Positions 48,931-58,335 of a stretch of 64,000 nucleotides of DNA are shown here, one piece after another (position 1 is the stretch's first letter; every line of letters starts with the position of its first letter). The notes beneath the pieces are model-generated. The model saw only the letters and a list, made by a program, of their open reading frames with translations. It ran no database searches and was not told where the DNA came from. This DNA is from Trichomonas vaginalis G3 (lineage: Eukaryota; Parabasalia; Trichomonadida; Trichomonadidae): assembly GCF_026262505.1 (NCBI RefSeq), contig NC_067206.1, forward strand, positions 18,435,319-18,499,318, given 5' to 3'. Both the position numbers and the translations under genes were made by a program.

Positions 48931-51081
48931 TTACTTCATGCAATGTTTTATTTCTGTGCCGTCTTCAAGTATGCCCCAGTACTTACGCTTGGAGAGGACA
49001 TGAACTTCGGAAAATACCTTATCTAGCTTAAAACAGCCCATCTTTTCACCGACCATACCCATTTCAATGAGTTTGTTGTACCCTTCTTCGTTCGTCATGA
49101 GTGCGTCAATGTTCTCATAGTAAACCTTCACTTTGGATTTGACTTCGGAGAAGAATTTGTTGTAGTTGTCAAGGACTGCCTTTGCGAACTGAGGGTAAGA
49201 CCAATGTTCGACAATAGGTTTTAATGTGGTTACTAAGCCACTTTGACCTTGAGTGAATTCGTACTTCAAAACAAAAGGAGAAAACCTTTCAACAAAGTTG
49301 TCGACCTTCTCATAATGTTTACTCTTCATCTCTTGAGGTTTCTTAATGGAATATCCCCATGTCGAATTCATAAGCAATTTGAGTGTCATTGCAAGTTTGG
49401 GGTTTGAAGCTTTCCTAATATCATACAGTTGTTGTATGACTTTTCCAACTGTATAGTTCCTTCCCGAGAACTCACCATCTTCGTTTGGAATTCCAGTCGG
49501 AATATATTGGACAAACCTCATGTATGCAGCGTTAAGGTCGACATAGTATATCTTTTCATCTGAGTCGAACTTGTCGCAACCAATTGGTCCAGTTTGTGGA
49601 AATTCAAGTGAGTCTCTTATCTTCTGAGAAACTTCTCCTGTTATCTCATAAACATCGTCGAAGCAACCTGTTTCATATAAAACCTTCTGACCTAACTCAG
49701 ATGCTCTCCAATACAATTTGACGTCAATTGGATGTCTCAATGGAAGTTTGTTTATAGCATCTTGAAGTTCTTGCAACCTCATTGGAAGTTCTTCTGGTTC
49801 AGGTTGGTATCCGAACAATCCAACTCCTTTTGGAACTGTGTACTTCTTTTGTGCTATAACTTTGTCTGGAACAACTTTTGGTCTTGCTAACAGTGAAAAG
49901 TTTGTTTCGTCTTTTGGTACAAAAGTTTCTGTCAGCTTGTCATCTGGAATTGTTCAACAAACCTTTCTCGAAAAGAATGTTAACAGCTCTGACAATGTTG
50001 CACTTGCCTTTTCCGAACAATGGGTTTGTAAGACTTTCGTTCAACATGAAGTGGTTGTGGACAATTACAATCTTCAACCATGGTAAGTCTTTGTCAACAA
50101 CATAGTCGTCATGTGAAGAACCTTTAGCTGTAGGTATGTTAACGCGGATATTGACATTTGCCAACGGTGCAATTTTGACAATTGCCCTCTGAGAATGTAC
50201 CTTGTTTTCACACATGACTCAAGATACTTCATCTTCTCTTCTGTAACAAGACCAGAGTTCCTGAGACATGTAAGAATGCAAGGTTCGTTGACAATTGTTT
50301 CAATTGAATTGTAAATTCCATACCTTGTCAAGTCAATGTCAGACTTATTTATGAACGGGAAGTATCCAGCATGTTGTCTGACTGCTTGAGGGTTAGGTTG
50401 GTACCATTCGAACTTGACACTTGCAATTCCTTCAATTGCATTCAAAATGTCTGAGTCGGAGTCAACCATTTGTTCTCTCTTTGTAGTCTTGAAAGCGTCA
50501 AGAAGTTGTGCGGCTGTTTGTTCATTGCCATGCGCATAGTAAATGTGACCATCTAAATCTGTTACGGTTAGTCTGAGATTGTATCCTTTCTTATTTCCGT
50601 CTTGTATGGCAGCAAGTACTCCCATGAAGCCTTCTTTGTTCTTTCCTTCGTCAAAGTTTACTGTAAAGGTTCGACCAGATGTAATTTGACTTCTAACTTC
50701 ACGGTACTTTTCATATGCATATCTTGTTCTTTCCATGGGAGCATGTGCATCTTCACCTTTTCCTTTTTTCCTTCTCAAAGGATGCAATTGTTCGTCATGT
50801 TTCCAGTAGAATCTGGCAAAGCCGTCGTGTCCTTCAACTTGTGGCTCAGTAACATCAAAAGGCATGTCCATAAGACGTTCTTCTTCTAACCTCTCTAGTC
50901 TGTTTGGATAATTTGCACGTGCTGTTTCCAAATCCATTTCGTAGGTCAGACCAGCCAGTTTGTCATAGACTTTTATGGGTCTTCCCTTCCTATATTTAAA
51001 CTTCTTTGAAACTCTCCAACCATATCTTTCTAACTCTGCTTTTATTCTAGCAGACCTTCTATCCATTCTATACGGAGGCAT
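48931..51081 (-). pseudogene. Protein-primed family B DNA polymerase (PolB) of the Polinton, broken
   Basis: C-terminal polymerase motifs in order: YYVDLNAAYMRFVQ (motif A), TLKLLMNSTWGYSIKKP (motif B, KxxxNSxYG type), KVYYENIDALMTNEE (motif C region). The N-terminal part starts MPPYRMDRRSARIKAELERY at 51081, after the AT-rich promoter word. It includes FTVNFDEGKNKEGFMGVLAA, and exonuclease-like acidic segments may lie in between. In intact Polintons this enzyme copies the element from a terminal-protein primer. About three breaks. Not recognised in copy 1. Confidence 0.8.
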
Positions 51082-51112
51082 TTTTATAAAAATAAAAAAA
51101 TATATTTTTTCT

Positions 51113-51706
51113 TTACTTTACATAACCTCCCGCTGCCATAAGCCTTTGACGCCAACCCATACCAGCTAATGAAGGTTGGCTTGGTTTAGTTTGAAAACTA
51201 ACCTTTGGTTTTGGTTTTTCTTCAGTTTTTGGCTCCCCTTCTTCTATTGGTTTTTCGTCACTTTTCGGTTCATTTGACTTTACCTCACTTGCAGGAACAG
51301 TTGTGTCGTCAACATCTTCATAAATATCATATGCCATCTGTTTTTGTTTTCCTTTCAACTTTTTGTGTTTGTTTGTAAAGTTTAGAATATTTCGACTCTA
51401 AGTCAATGAGATGTTCTATAATGAAACTGTTGGTCAGTGAAGTAAACTTTTCCATCTGTTGTCTCGAAAGCTCCTTCAGACTTCAATATTTTATTTGTGA
51501 GAGTCTGTTTCTTTTTTGAGATACTAGCCGTTCCATTTCTATGAAAAGTGACTTTATAGTTAGGGTTTGTATTTCCAGACCTGGCACTTTCTATTATTGA
51601 ATTTTTCTCTTCATCTGTAAGTTCTTTGACAGGTTTTGACAATGGTTCTGAACTTTTTGTTTGTGGTTGTCAAATCTACCGTTTCAACTTCTTCGGTCAT
51701 TTCATC
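51113..51706 (-). pseudogene. Conserved Polinton protein with Pro/Lys/Glu-rich tail, broken
   Basis: Same gene as 19509-20085 and 59378-59608. N-terminal DEEKNSIIESARSGNTNPNY and YKVTFHRNGTASISKKKQ, tail KPKPKVSFQTKPSQPSLAGM ending GGYVK. Starts after a TTTTTTACTGAGATGAAATG word. About two breaks. Possibly a minor virion or DNA-condensing protein. Confidence 0.5.
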
Positions 51707-51714
51707 TCAGTAAA

Positions 51715-51873
51715 AAATTTTAGTTTGGTTTGTTTTCAACTGGTTGTTTAGGTTTTTTAAGTCGGTCTAAAACTTCCTGAGGTATAGGAAGAACTTGACA
51801 AACACGTGTGTGTAACTGCTGGAAGTCGACAAATCCATCTTGAACCCATTTGTCTCAATGCTGTATTGTTCAT
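51715..51873 (-). pseudogene. Small conserved Polinton gene, broken
   Basis: About 50 codons from ATG 51873, preceded by TTTTTTACTGAGATGAAATG, the same leader word used by the previous gene. Equivalent to 20110-20262. Function unknown. Confidence 0.35.
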
Positions 51874-51895
51874 TTCATCTCAGTAAAAAATTTTA

Positions 51896-52295
51896 CATTC
51901 CCCACGTTTGAGGCGGTTGAGGTTGGTTATTGTTTACCCACTGTTGTGCATGGTTATATCCTCTGTTAAAGAATCTTTCACCTTGGTCCATATAGTGTCC
52001 TGCTTGGTTATAGTAGTCATTTGCTTTGTTATAATAGTTTCCTGCTTGTCTTCCTACATTGTCCATCCATCCTTGAACTTTTCCTCTTGTTTCAGGATTT
52101 GGAATAAGATTTGCTGCATCTCGTGCTACATCCCAACCTTTCTGTACAGTTTGTATAATAGGTTTGTGCTTTCTCTTTAAGTATACCTAATGTACTCAAA
52201 ATCTTCCTTCCAACTCCAAATACACCTCTAGCTATTGTTCCCACTGCGGGCAAAAATCTGGATGCAACTCCTGCTAATGCGCCAAATAAACCCAT
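51896..52295 (-). pseudogene. Amphipathic minor virion-type protein (pVI-like), broken
   Basis: MGLFGALAGVASRFLPAVGT then IARGVFGVGRKILSTLGI: a long amphipathic/hydrophobic N-terminal helix with spaced Arg/Lys. The Asn/Tyr-rich distal part is shared with copy 1. The third element has an analogous gene at 59875-60393 (YGGYKAIDGLTGGAVSKALK). One or two breaks. Suggested internal capsid protein with membrane-lytic helix. Confidence 0.45.
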
Positions 52296-52310
52296 TTCTT
52301 ATGGGTAAAA

Positions 52311-53272
52311 ATGACGAATCCAAACAAGGACCCCTATGTTCTAAAGCAACAAAGAAAGCACTCATGATAAAAATCTTAGTTCAACACCAAATGCTTGGTT
52401 TATGGATATCTTGGAAAACATTCCGAGGTATAGAGAAGATGGACCACCATACTGGCTAATATTTGTCGGTCAAAACACAAGATACTGTGAAGCCATACCA
52501 TTACAGTCCAAAAATATTTTAGATATCTTAGCAGCTTTGACAATATTCGTTGACAAATACCATCCAACAAAACTGACATCTGACTGTGAAAGTTCTTTCA
52601 AATCAGATGATGTAAAAAACTATCTGCGTTCAAAAAATGTAAACCAATATTTCATTGTCGACCAAAACCATTCTGCTCTTGGTGTCATTGACATGACGGA
52701 TGTATAAAATGTTAAGAGACTTAAACCAACCACAAGGTGGTGAAGCAAATGAAATGTCATATGACGACAAATATAGACACTTCTCCATGGCAAAGATGAG
52801 ACAAGTTTTAAATATTTACAATAACCGTAAACAAAAAGGTTTGGGAAACCACTCCCCTGAAGAAATGAAAAACAACCCTGACTTAGAGAAAGACTATATA
52901 TTTAATAATTTAGTCAAAAGAGACAAACAAGAAAGAATGCCGGGCTTCAAACTTAAGAAAGGTGACAAAGTAAAAATAGAAATACCTAAACGTGACCCAT
53001 ATGAAAATACTATTGACTATGACAACAATGGGAACCCGACAGGTACTCACATTCGTGTTCGTAAAAATAGAAGAAAGTATACAAGAGAATATTATGAAGT
53101 TTTAGGCAAACATGGCAAAATGTACAGACTGCAAGCAGAAGATAAAACTACTATTGTCAGACCTCGTTTCAAACTTGTTAAGGTTCAAGGTGGTATACTT
53201 TCAAAGACAGTTCCTAACAAATATAAGACAACTCCTGACGAATATGCTAAAGAAGTTGAAAATGACGACTAA
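52311..53272 (+). pseudogene. Retroviral-type integrase of Polinton copy 2, broken
   Basis: Starts head to head with the pVI-like gene, 15 bp apart. rve core: MDILENIPRYREDGPPYWLI, FVDKYHPTKLTSDCESSF and YFIVDQNHSALGVID with 35 residues between the second and third acidic positions. The C-terminal basic domain is shared with copy 1. About two breaks. Joins the element to its target with a 6-bp stagger in this family. Confidence 0.8.
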
Positions 53273-54558
53273 GCATTTCTATACCATGCGTAAACTGTCA
53301 TGTAAGGTGGCATGTAGTCTTTACTCTGTCCCGTTGTTTGCGTATAGCCTGAAACGCGATGTGTATGGCTTCCTCCTACCTCAGTGTTACTCCAGTAACA
53401 ATTTATAGCAAACTTAACGTCCTCTTTAACATCATATCCTTTACCTTTTGTCATTCCTGACCAATCCCAAAATCTATGACTATGCAAACCTGCTTCAGAT
53501 GTAGTTAAACTTACGTAGTGACTGTGCGCAGGTAAATTTGCACCTGAAATCGTTTTACTTCCACCTGTTTCCTTTGAAGAGTTTGCACAATACAAAAACC
53601 TGTCGACTATTTGAGTCCAAGTTCCAAAACCAAGTACTCCTTCTGGTTTGGTAGAGTTCATTGACGTGTAAATAGAACCTATAGGATATACTGTTTGAAG
53701 TATTTCTGTCTTTAACGTTTGAAGCTCTGTTTTGTCTGCTTTTTTATATAACTTTTCTTCAAGTTCATTTACGTCAGAGATGCTATGTCTATGATATTTT
53801 TGTGGGTATGTTCCTTCTGTCCATGCGAAAATACGTTCTTTTGTTGCATCTACATATCCTTTTATCCATGTCGAGTCTGCTTTTGTATTCCTTAACTCTG
53901 TAACACCTTTCTCAAGCTCTTTCAACTGTTGTCCATCTTCCATTAAACCTCTGGTATGACTTGAAACCGTTTGTGCCAACATATCTACAGTTTCTTTGTC
54001 GGCTTTAAGGTCTAAACACCCTGAAACCCATCCTGTATCAGCTTTCGTTTTTAAAATCTTCGATGTCCGTTCATTATACCATTCAACCCTTTCTTTAATT
54101 TCATTGTCTTTTTCATCCACATATTCCTTATCTGCCTTCTTCACTAACGCACTAGCCACGCATGCTAACTCATCGTTAACATATGTTTTGTCAGCTTTCT
54201 TTTCAACATCCTCTTTTGTTGCATATGTTGCATCTGCTCTGTCATGTTCTTCTTGAACTTTTTCAATGACATACTCTTTGTCAGCTTTGTTGTCAATATC
54301 TGCTTTCAAAAGAAGTTCATCTATAGGTTTCTCGTTTAAAGTTCCTTTTGTTGGATTTATACAAACAGTATGGTTCTTACTGTCTTGAAACAGAAACTCG
54401 TCTGTCATTGGGTTTATCGTCAGTTTTAAGTTTCCTTCTTTCAATGACTCAGATATCTTAGAATAGTTTGAAAAGTTTGTTGTGTTCTTATTTAGAGCTT
54501 GCAAAATGAGTTGTCGGTTGTGTTGTATTTCTCTCATAGACGCTGTTTCTTTCGACAT
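53269..54558 (-). CDS. Phage-tail-collar-like fibre protein (429 residues)
   Basis: Intact frame. Residues 1-65: head domain (MSKETASMREIQHNRQLILQ). Residues 80-290: shaft of helical repeats with KADKxYVxxxx(D/E) units (DNKADKEYVIEKVQEEHDRA, KKADKTYVNDELACVASALV), as in trimeric phage fibres. Residues 295-429: collar/gp10-C-like receptor domain. There PIGSIYTSMNSTKPEGVLGF is followed by TWTQIVDRFLYCA, GGSKTISGANLPAHSHYV, HTHRVSGYT and MPPYMTVYAWYRNA. This succession is typical of bacteriophage tail-fibre and short-tail tips. Probably the host-attachment spike, and a phage-to-Polinton transfer. Two-way promoter with 54577; the stop overlaps that of the integrase by four bases. Confidence 0.8.
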   Translation of the reverse strand: MSKETASMREIQHNRQLILQALNKNTTNFSNYSKISESLKEGNLKLTINPMTDEFLFQDSKNHTVCINPTKGTLNEKPIDELLLKADIDNKADKEYVIEKVQEEHDRADATYATKEDVEKKADKTYVNDELACVASALVKKADKEYVDEKDNEIKERVEWYNERTSKILKTKADTGWVSGCLDLKADKETVDMLAQTVSSHTRGLMEDGQQLKELEKGVTELRNTKADSTWIKGYVDATKERIFAWTEGTYPQKYHRHSISDVNELEEKLYKKADKTELQTLKTEILQTVYPIGSIYTSMNSTKPEGVLGFGTWTQIVDRFLYCANSSKETGGSKTISGANLPAHSHYVSLTTSEAGLHSHRFWDWSGMTKGKGYDVKEDVKFAINCYWSNTEVGGSHTHRVSGYTQTTGQSKDYMPPYMTVYAWYRNA

Positions 54559-54576
54559 TTTTATTCTAGATAAAAT
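54559..54576. promoter_or_regulatory. 18-bp bidirectional start region
   Basis: TTTTTATTCTAGATAAAAT lies between divergent ATGs of the fibre and the 282-residue protein, the same core as at 39128-39145. Sharing of one word by two unrelated gene pairs suggests a late-gene promoter signal. Confidence 0.55.
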
Positions 54577-55425
54577 ATGCTTTCAATAGAAAAAGAAAAT
54601 TCAAGAGTTGCTACAACTAAACCATTAGATGAACTTTTTACTAATGTCGGTCAAAAGTTTGAGACAGAGACCGTAAAGCATGAAGGCTATCGTTTTGACT
54701 ACCCATTAAGATGGCTAAGAGACCCATCTGTCACAAAAGCTATTGGCTTTCGTAGAATGAAGTTCATTTCAGAAGCCATACATGGTTTCCCATTTACGGT
54801 CGGTTTTACCGTTCGATACTATAACAAAGAAAAACGTACGTATGAGAAATTTGAACAGGGAAAACTTTTACAAGTGAATTTGCTTGTAAATTTAGAAACA
54901 ACTCTTCAAGCTTTTCAAGAAAAAATAAACGATATCTATCTCGAATATGCAAACCAGTATAACATTGACGAAGGAGAGTACCATCTCGATATTGTTTATG
55001 ACAGGAAAAACGCAACTGTTAAAATCAATAAAATAGAAGACCTTGGAGAAAACGTTTATATTTCTACAAAATATAACAACTTGGCATGGCATAGATTTTT
55101 GAGGATGTTAAATCAGCCTGCATGGTATCCAGTACACCCGGACTATTATGAAGTCGAAAACCCTAATGGAACATATGAAAATGTTTTCGACTCAGATGCT
55201 ATTATAGTTCATGCTTCATTTTCTGGTGCACAAAACTCTTTTTTATGCTTGGCAAATGACTTTTACGAAAAACCTACAAAGCTATATGAACCGCCGAGTG
55301 GAAGTATTTCAGACTTTCAAGTATGGTTTACTACAGATGGAAGAAAAAGAATAATTCCATTATACCATGCGTTTTACTTAGAACTTAGTTTCATATACAA
55401 CTACTATCGAACGGTAAAAATATGA
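54577..55425 (+). CDS. Conserved Polinton protein, 282 residues, candidate spike-base or minor capsid
   Basis: Open frame, MLSIEKENSRVATTKPLDEL. Strand-rich (FPFTVGFTVRYYNKEKRTYE, GEYHLDIVYDRKNATVKINK) with many aromatic residues and ending FYLELSFIYNYYRTVKI. A homologue lies at 60896-61801 in the third element and an old fragment at 18360-18677, so it is core in this lineage. Tightly co-regulated with the fibre gene, which suggests it builds or anchors the fibre. No family recognised. Looks whole. Confidence 0.6.
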   Translation: MLSIEKENSRVATTKPLDELFTNVGQKFETETVKHEGYRFDYPLRWLRDPSVTKAIGFRRMKFISEAIHGFPFTVGFTVRYYNKEKRTYEKFEQGKLLQVNLLVNLETTLQAFQEKINDIYLEYANQYNIDEGEYHLDIVYDRKNATVKINKIEDLGENVYISTKYNNLAWHRFLRMLNQPAWYPVHPDYYEVENPNGTYENVFDSDAIIVHASFSGAQNSFLCLANDFYEKPTKLYEPPSGSISDFQVWFTTDGRKRIIPLYHAFYLELSFIYNYYRTVKI

Positions 55426-55429
55426 TTTT

Positions 55430-55672
55430 TTAATACGGTTGAGGTGTTGGATTTGGTTGCCAACTAGACTGTGGTGCAGGTTTCAGGCTGTTGTATAACA
55501 GGAGCTTGTTCTTCTGGTTCAGGGTCTTTAGGTATAATACCAACAAACTGACCTACTCTTTTACCAATATTTTGACACCGTTCCAAATTCCTCTTCCTAC
55601 GGTTTTTATTCCATTCCATATACCTCTTCCAACATTTCGAAAGAAGTTTCCTATCTTACTGAAGAAACCCAT
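55430..55672 (-). pseudogene. Small amphipathic Gly/Trp protein, broken copy
   Basis: Equivalent of the whole gene at 23935-24177 (MGFFSKIGNFFRNVGRGIW start). About two breaks. Five bases from the convergent 282-residue gene. Confidence 0.45.
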
Positions 55673-55699
55673 TTTACTATATGTAAAAATCTAATGTCC

Positions 55700-56052
55700 G
55701 CCTAGTCTTTACGTTTCCTGTTGAGTTCCATAGCATTCTTTAACTGGAGCTCATACATTCTGTTTCTCCTCTGGTAGAAAACATATTCTGGGTCAACTCC
55801 TGTGTTCGCGTCATCTGCATAAAGTTGTTTATATCCCACTTCAGGGTTTGTATAAAACTCTTTCCATCTCATATTTGCATACCATGGTGGCAAACCTAAC
55901 GCAGCGTCATTTGACATGGCAGTTTGCATTTGTACATCTGTTGGCACTTGACCATAGTTTGCCATTGCAGTTTGTATTCTAACTTCATTTGGAATATTCT
56001 CTGGGTTTGGTTGTCCAGGTTGCTGTGCATTCGCTAAGTTCTGTGCGTCCAT
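55700..56052 (-). CDS. Conserved Polinton protein, about 117 residues, unknown
   Basis: Near-identical to 24196-24558: MDAQNLANAQQPGQPNPENI, duplicated QTAM motif, LPPWYANMRWKEFY and basic C-terminus. Function unknown. Confidence 0.5.
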
Positions 56053-56075
56053 TTAATATTAGATAAAAATATCTC

Positions 56076-57011
56076 TTACGAGTACATATACTGAACATTT
56101 GCAGGCATTGGTTCATCTTCATATTCTCTGTACTTTTCTGCCACGTCAAATAAATAAATGACACAATGGAAAAAACCTAAAACAAGTAGTCCTATTTCAA
56201 AACCACATTTACTTACTAATAAAATTTCTTTGTTATGACACTTTCTCCAGTTTATAGGACCTCTCTCATATTCTATCTTGTCATATCTAAACTCATAGTC
56301 ATGTATGTCCTCTAACCATCTCATAACGGTTTCCAAACCACTTTTATCGGATGTAAAGTAAAAGCATGGATGGTTATGTAAAACGTCTAAAGTTTCTAAA
56401 GAGTCTCTCAAAGTCCAGTCTACTTGGTATTGAAAATCCCATGTGTTATAGAACGGCGGGTCCACTATAAAGAAAACATTTTCCTTGTCTTTATATTTTT
56501 CATACAAATCTGTCCAATGACATCTCACAAACTCTATACCCTCAATATATTTTTCTATGTCCTCTTTGAAAACATTTGTATAGTTAAGATATAAAACTTT
56601 TGACATAAGTGTTTCAATGTCATGAACTCTTATAGCACCACTATATAATAGTCTAGCAGATATACTATTCCAGTCTATATATTCTGCTTTTTTCAAAACC
56701 TCTCTCACAATATTTTTGTTATCTAATGGTATACGTTCCATCTTACCTATAGGTATCTTTTCTTTTAACTCTTTCAATATTTTGTTTGTGTCTGGTATAT
56801 GTTTGAGACGGTCCATATAGTTGTCGAAGTCATTGCATATAATCTTTGAGTCTGGGAATATTATATGGCACAAATGGGATATATAGAAACTTCCACCGAA
56901 CAAATCTACAAATGTTAGACCATTCGGTAGTTTCTTAAGTTCTCTCAATATAATATCTTTACATTTACTCTTATTTCCAAAGAAGGGTAACGGAGGTTTT
57001 GTAAAATTCAT
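56076..57011 (-). CDS. Dam-like (D12 class) DNA N6-adenine methyltransferase with membrane-segment extension
   Basis: MNFTKPPLPFFGNKSKCKDI, FVDLFGGSFYISHLC (motif I), VFFIVDPPFYNTWDFQ (catalytic DPPF), INWRKCHNKEILLVSKCG. After the methylase domain (about 273 residues) the same frame continues into a hydrophobic segment (LLVLGFFHCVIYLFDVAEKY) and acidic tail. In copy 1 the matching sequence is a separate overlapping frame. So either a membrane-tethered methylase or two linked genes. Expected activity: N6-methylation of adenine in DNA. Sits beside the right terminal repeat. Looks whole. Confidence 0.8.
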   Translation of the reverse strand: MNFTKPPLPFFGNKSKCKDIILRELKKLPNGLTFVDLFGGSFYISHLCHIIFPDSKIICNDFDNYMDRLKHIPDTNKILKELKEKIPIGKMERIPLDNKNIVREVLKKAEYIDWNSISARLLYSGAIRVHDIETLMSKVLYLNYTNVFKEDIEKYIEGIEFVRCHWTDLYEKYKDKENVFFIVDPPFYNTWDFQYQVDWTLRDSLETLDVLHNHPCFYFTSDKSGLETVMRWLEDIHDYEFRYDKIEYERGPINWRKCHNKEILLVSKCGFEIGLLVLGFFHCVIYLFDVAEKYREYEDEPMPANVQYMYS

Positions 57012-57123
57012 TTATATATAATAATAAAAATGTTTTTTCCTGAAAAGTGACAGAAAAGTGACAAAACATGAAAACATATATAATTTGTGAAAAGCGACAC
57101 ATTATATAATGTTTTCGACCAAG

Positions 57124-57283
57124 AAGACTAACAATTTTCCGAATAAAAACTTCATTTATACTAAACATCTTCGGGGGCTAGAAGGCACGAAGTGCCTGGA
57201 AGCCATCCCCCAAGAAAAAAAAAACTTCATTATACTCATTCATCCTCAGGGCTAGAAGGCACGAAGTGCCTGGAAGCCCCACT

Positions 57284-57313
<30 letters not shown>
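57124..57313. repeat. Right terminus of Polinton copy 2, rearranged
   Basis: Carries AAGACTAACAATTTTCC, CTTCATTTATACTAAACATC and the palindromic GGCACGAAGTGCC module, then a second partial copy of the module (57248-57286) and a T-run. The segment just inside (57050-57123) mixes words from copy 1's terminus with a piece of the left-end accessory gene (ATTATATAATG... near 57105). This suggests repair-type exchange between ends. Confidence 0.75.
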
Positions 57314-57314
<1 letters not shown>

Positions 57315-57404
57315 GTTTTGCCTGTCAAAGGGTCAAGGTTTACAACATGTCACTTTTTGGTTTACGTGACATTTTTTTGTTGTTGTATGGATTTTGTATG
57401 TTTA

Positions 57405-57712
57405 TTTAAGGATTTGTTCCTTATGAGGTATATAGTATGAATATATACCTCATAAGGAGCAAGTCCCACTAGAAAGCTGGGAAACTTTCTTCGAATAACT
57501 TATCATTTGAAGAAAGTTTCCCAGCTTTCTACAAGAAACCAAAGGCTGTGAGGCACTAATATATAATCAGTGCCTCATAGCCTTTAGTTTCTTACCAAAA
57601 GCGAGAAAACTTGCTCGCAATTGTTCCGCATTGCGAGCAAATTTTCTCGTTTTTGGCAGGGACTTGTTCCTTATGAGGTATATAGTATGAATATATACCT
57701 CATAAGGAACAA
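57405..57712. repeat. Left hairpin array (P1-P2-P3-P4-P1)
   Basis: P1 57416-57465 (TTATGAGGTATATA/TATATACCTCATAA); P2 57471-57529 (AGAAAGCTGGGAAACTTTCTTC stem, partly shown); P3 57535-57591 (GAAACCAAAGGCT...GTGAGGCAC); P4 about 57599-57650 (GAGAAAACTTGCTCGCAAT); P1 again at 57662-57708. Nearly perfect stems with loops of 3-12 bases and almost no spacers. The four-hairpin unit is about 245 bp and is starting to repeat in tandem. Confidence 0.85.
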
Positions 57713-57783
57713 ACTTCATATATTAATATTTAATACTTTTAAAAATGATTTAAATTTAATAATTTACTTTTTTAAAAAATTGC

Positions 57784-58335
57784 TTAATTCATATGTTTGA
57801 ATTCAAAGATCAATTCTTTGTCATTTACATACCATATTGGTTGCATTCCTTCATGCCATTTCTCTGTAGTTTCGTAAAACATTAGAGGTGTTGAGCGCAC
57901 TTTCATGCCATCCAGTGTGATCTTAGGCAAAGAAGAATGCATTTTGTTGTTGTACCGATCAACAATTGACTGAATTTCACTCCAGTCCCTTGCCCTCTGT
58001 TCGATTCCTGGCCAAAATGCTTCAATTTTGCCGTTTTGATAAGGGCAGTGTGGTTCGATGCGCACGGCCCTTATCTCAAGGGCCAAAAGTGCTTGTGTGA
58101 AAACACCCCGGTTCTCGCCGCCATTGTCGCTCCAAATAGCGCATGGCTTTCCGAACCGGGCAATTGCTCTCTTCAAAACATTGGTTGTTTGATGCGCTTG
58201 CTTCGTGCTTAGATGTTGCCAATCAAGCACGAAACGTGATGCATCATCAATGATGGCGTAAAGAATCTCGTGTTGATCCCCGCCAAAGAAATGAATATCA
58301 ACGTGCCAGCATGTGTTTACATACTTAAACACATA
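57784..58335 (-). pseudogene. rve-type transposase (IS481/IS3-like), 5' truncated
   Basis: CWHVDIHFFGGDQHEILYAI (first Asp), IDDASRFVLDWQHL, PCAIWSDNGGENRGVFTQAL (second Asp) and PHCPYQNGKIEAFWPGIEQR (catalytic Glu, 34 residues after the second Asp). The C-terminal tail reads KITLDGMKVRSTPLMFYETT. This is a DDE integrase core of the IS481/IS3 type, not the Polinton integrase. The frame continues upstream into the hairpin array without an ATG, so the helix-turn-helix N-terminus is missing. Composition is less AT-rich than its neighbours, which suggests recent arrival. A plain DNA transposon gene, non-functional as seen. Confidence 0.75.

Larger units (their letters stand above)
32446..57313. 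mobile_element. Polinton/Maverick element, copy 2 (about 24.9 kb, lightly broken)
   Basis: Opens with an A-run and GGTATTGGGGCTTCCAGG and closes with the complementary module and a T-run. Gene content: accessory 304-residue protein, 1091-residue protein, capsid-like, 193-residue protein, penton-like, SF3 helicase, SSB-like, packaging ATPase and CxxC protein. Then come the cargo zone, PolB, tailed protein, pVI-like, integrase, phage-fibre-like, 282-residue protein, small proteins and adenine methyltransferase. Shared genes look well above 90% identical to copy 1. About ten to fifteen breaks in all, mainly in the capsid, PolB and small right-hand genes. No Ulp1-type protease is recognised. Confidence 0.9.
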
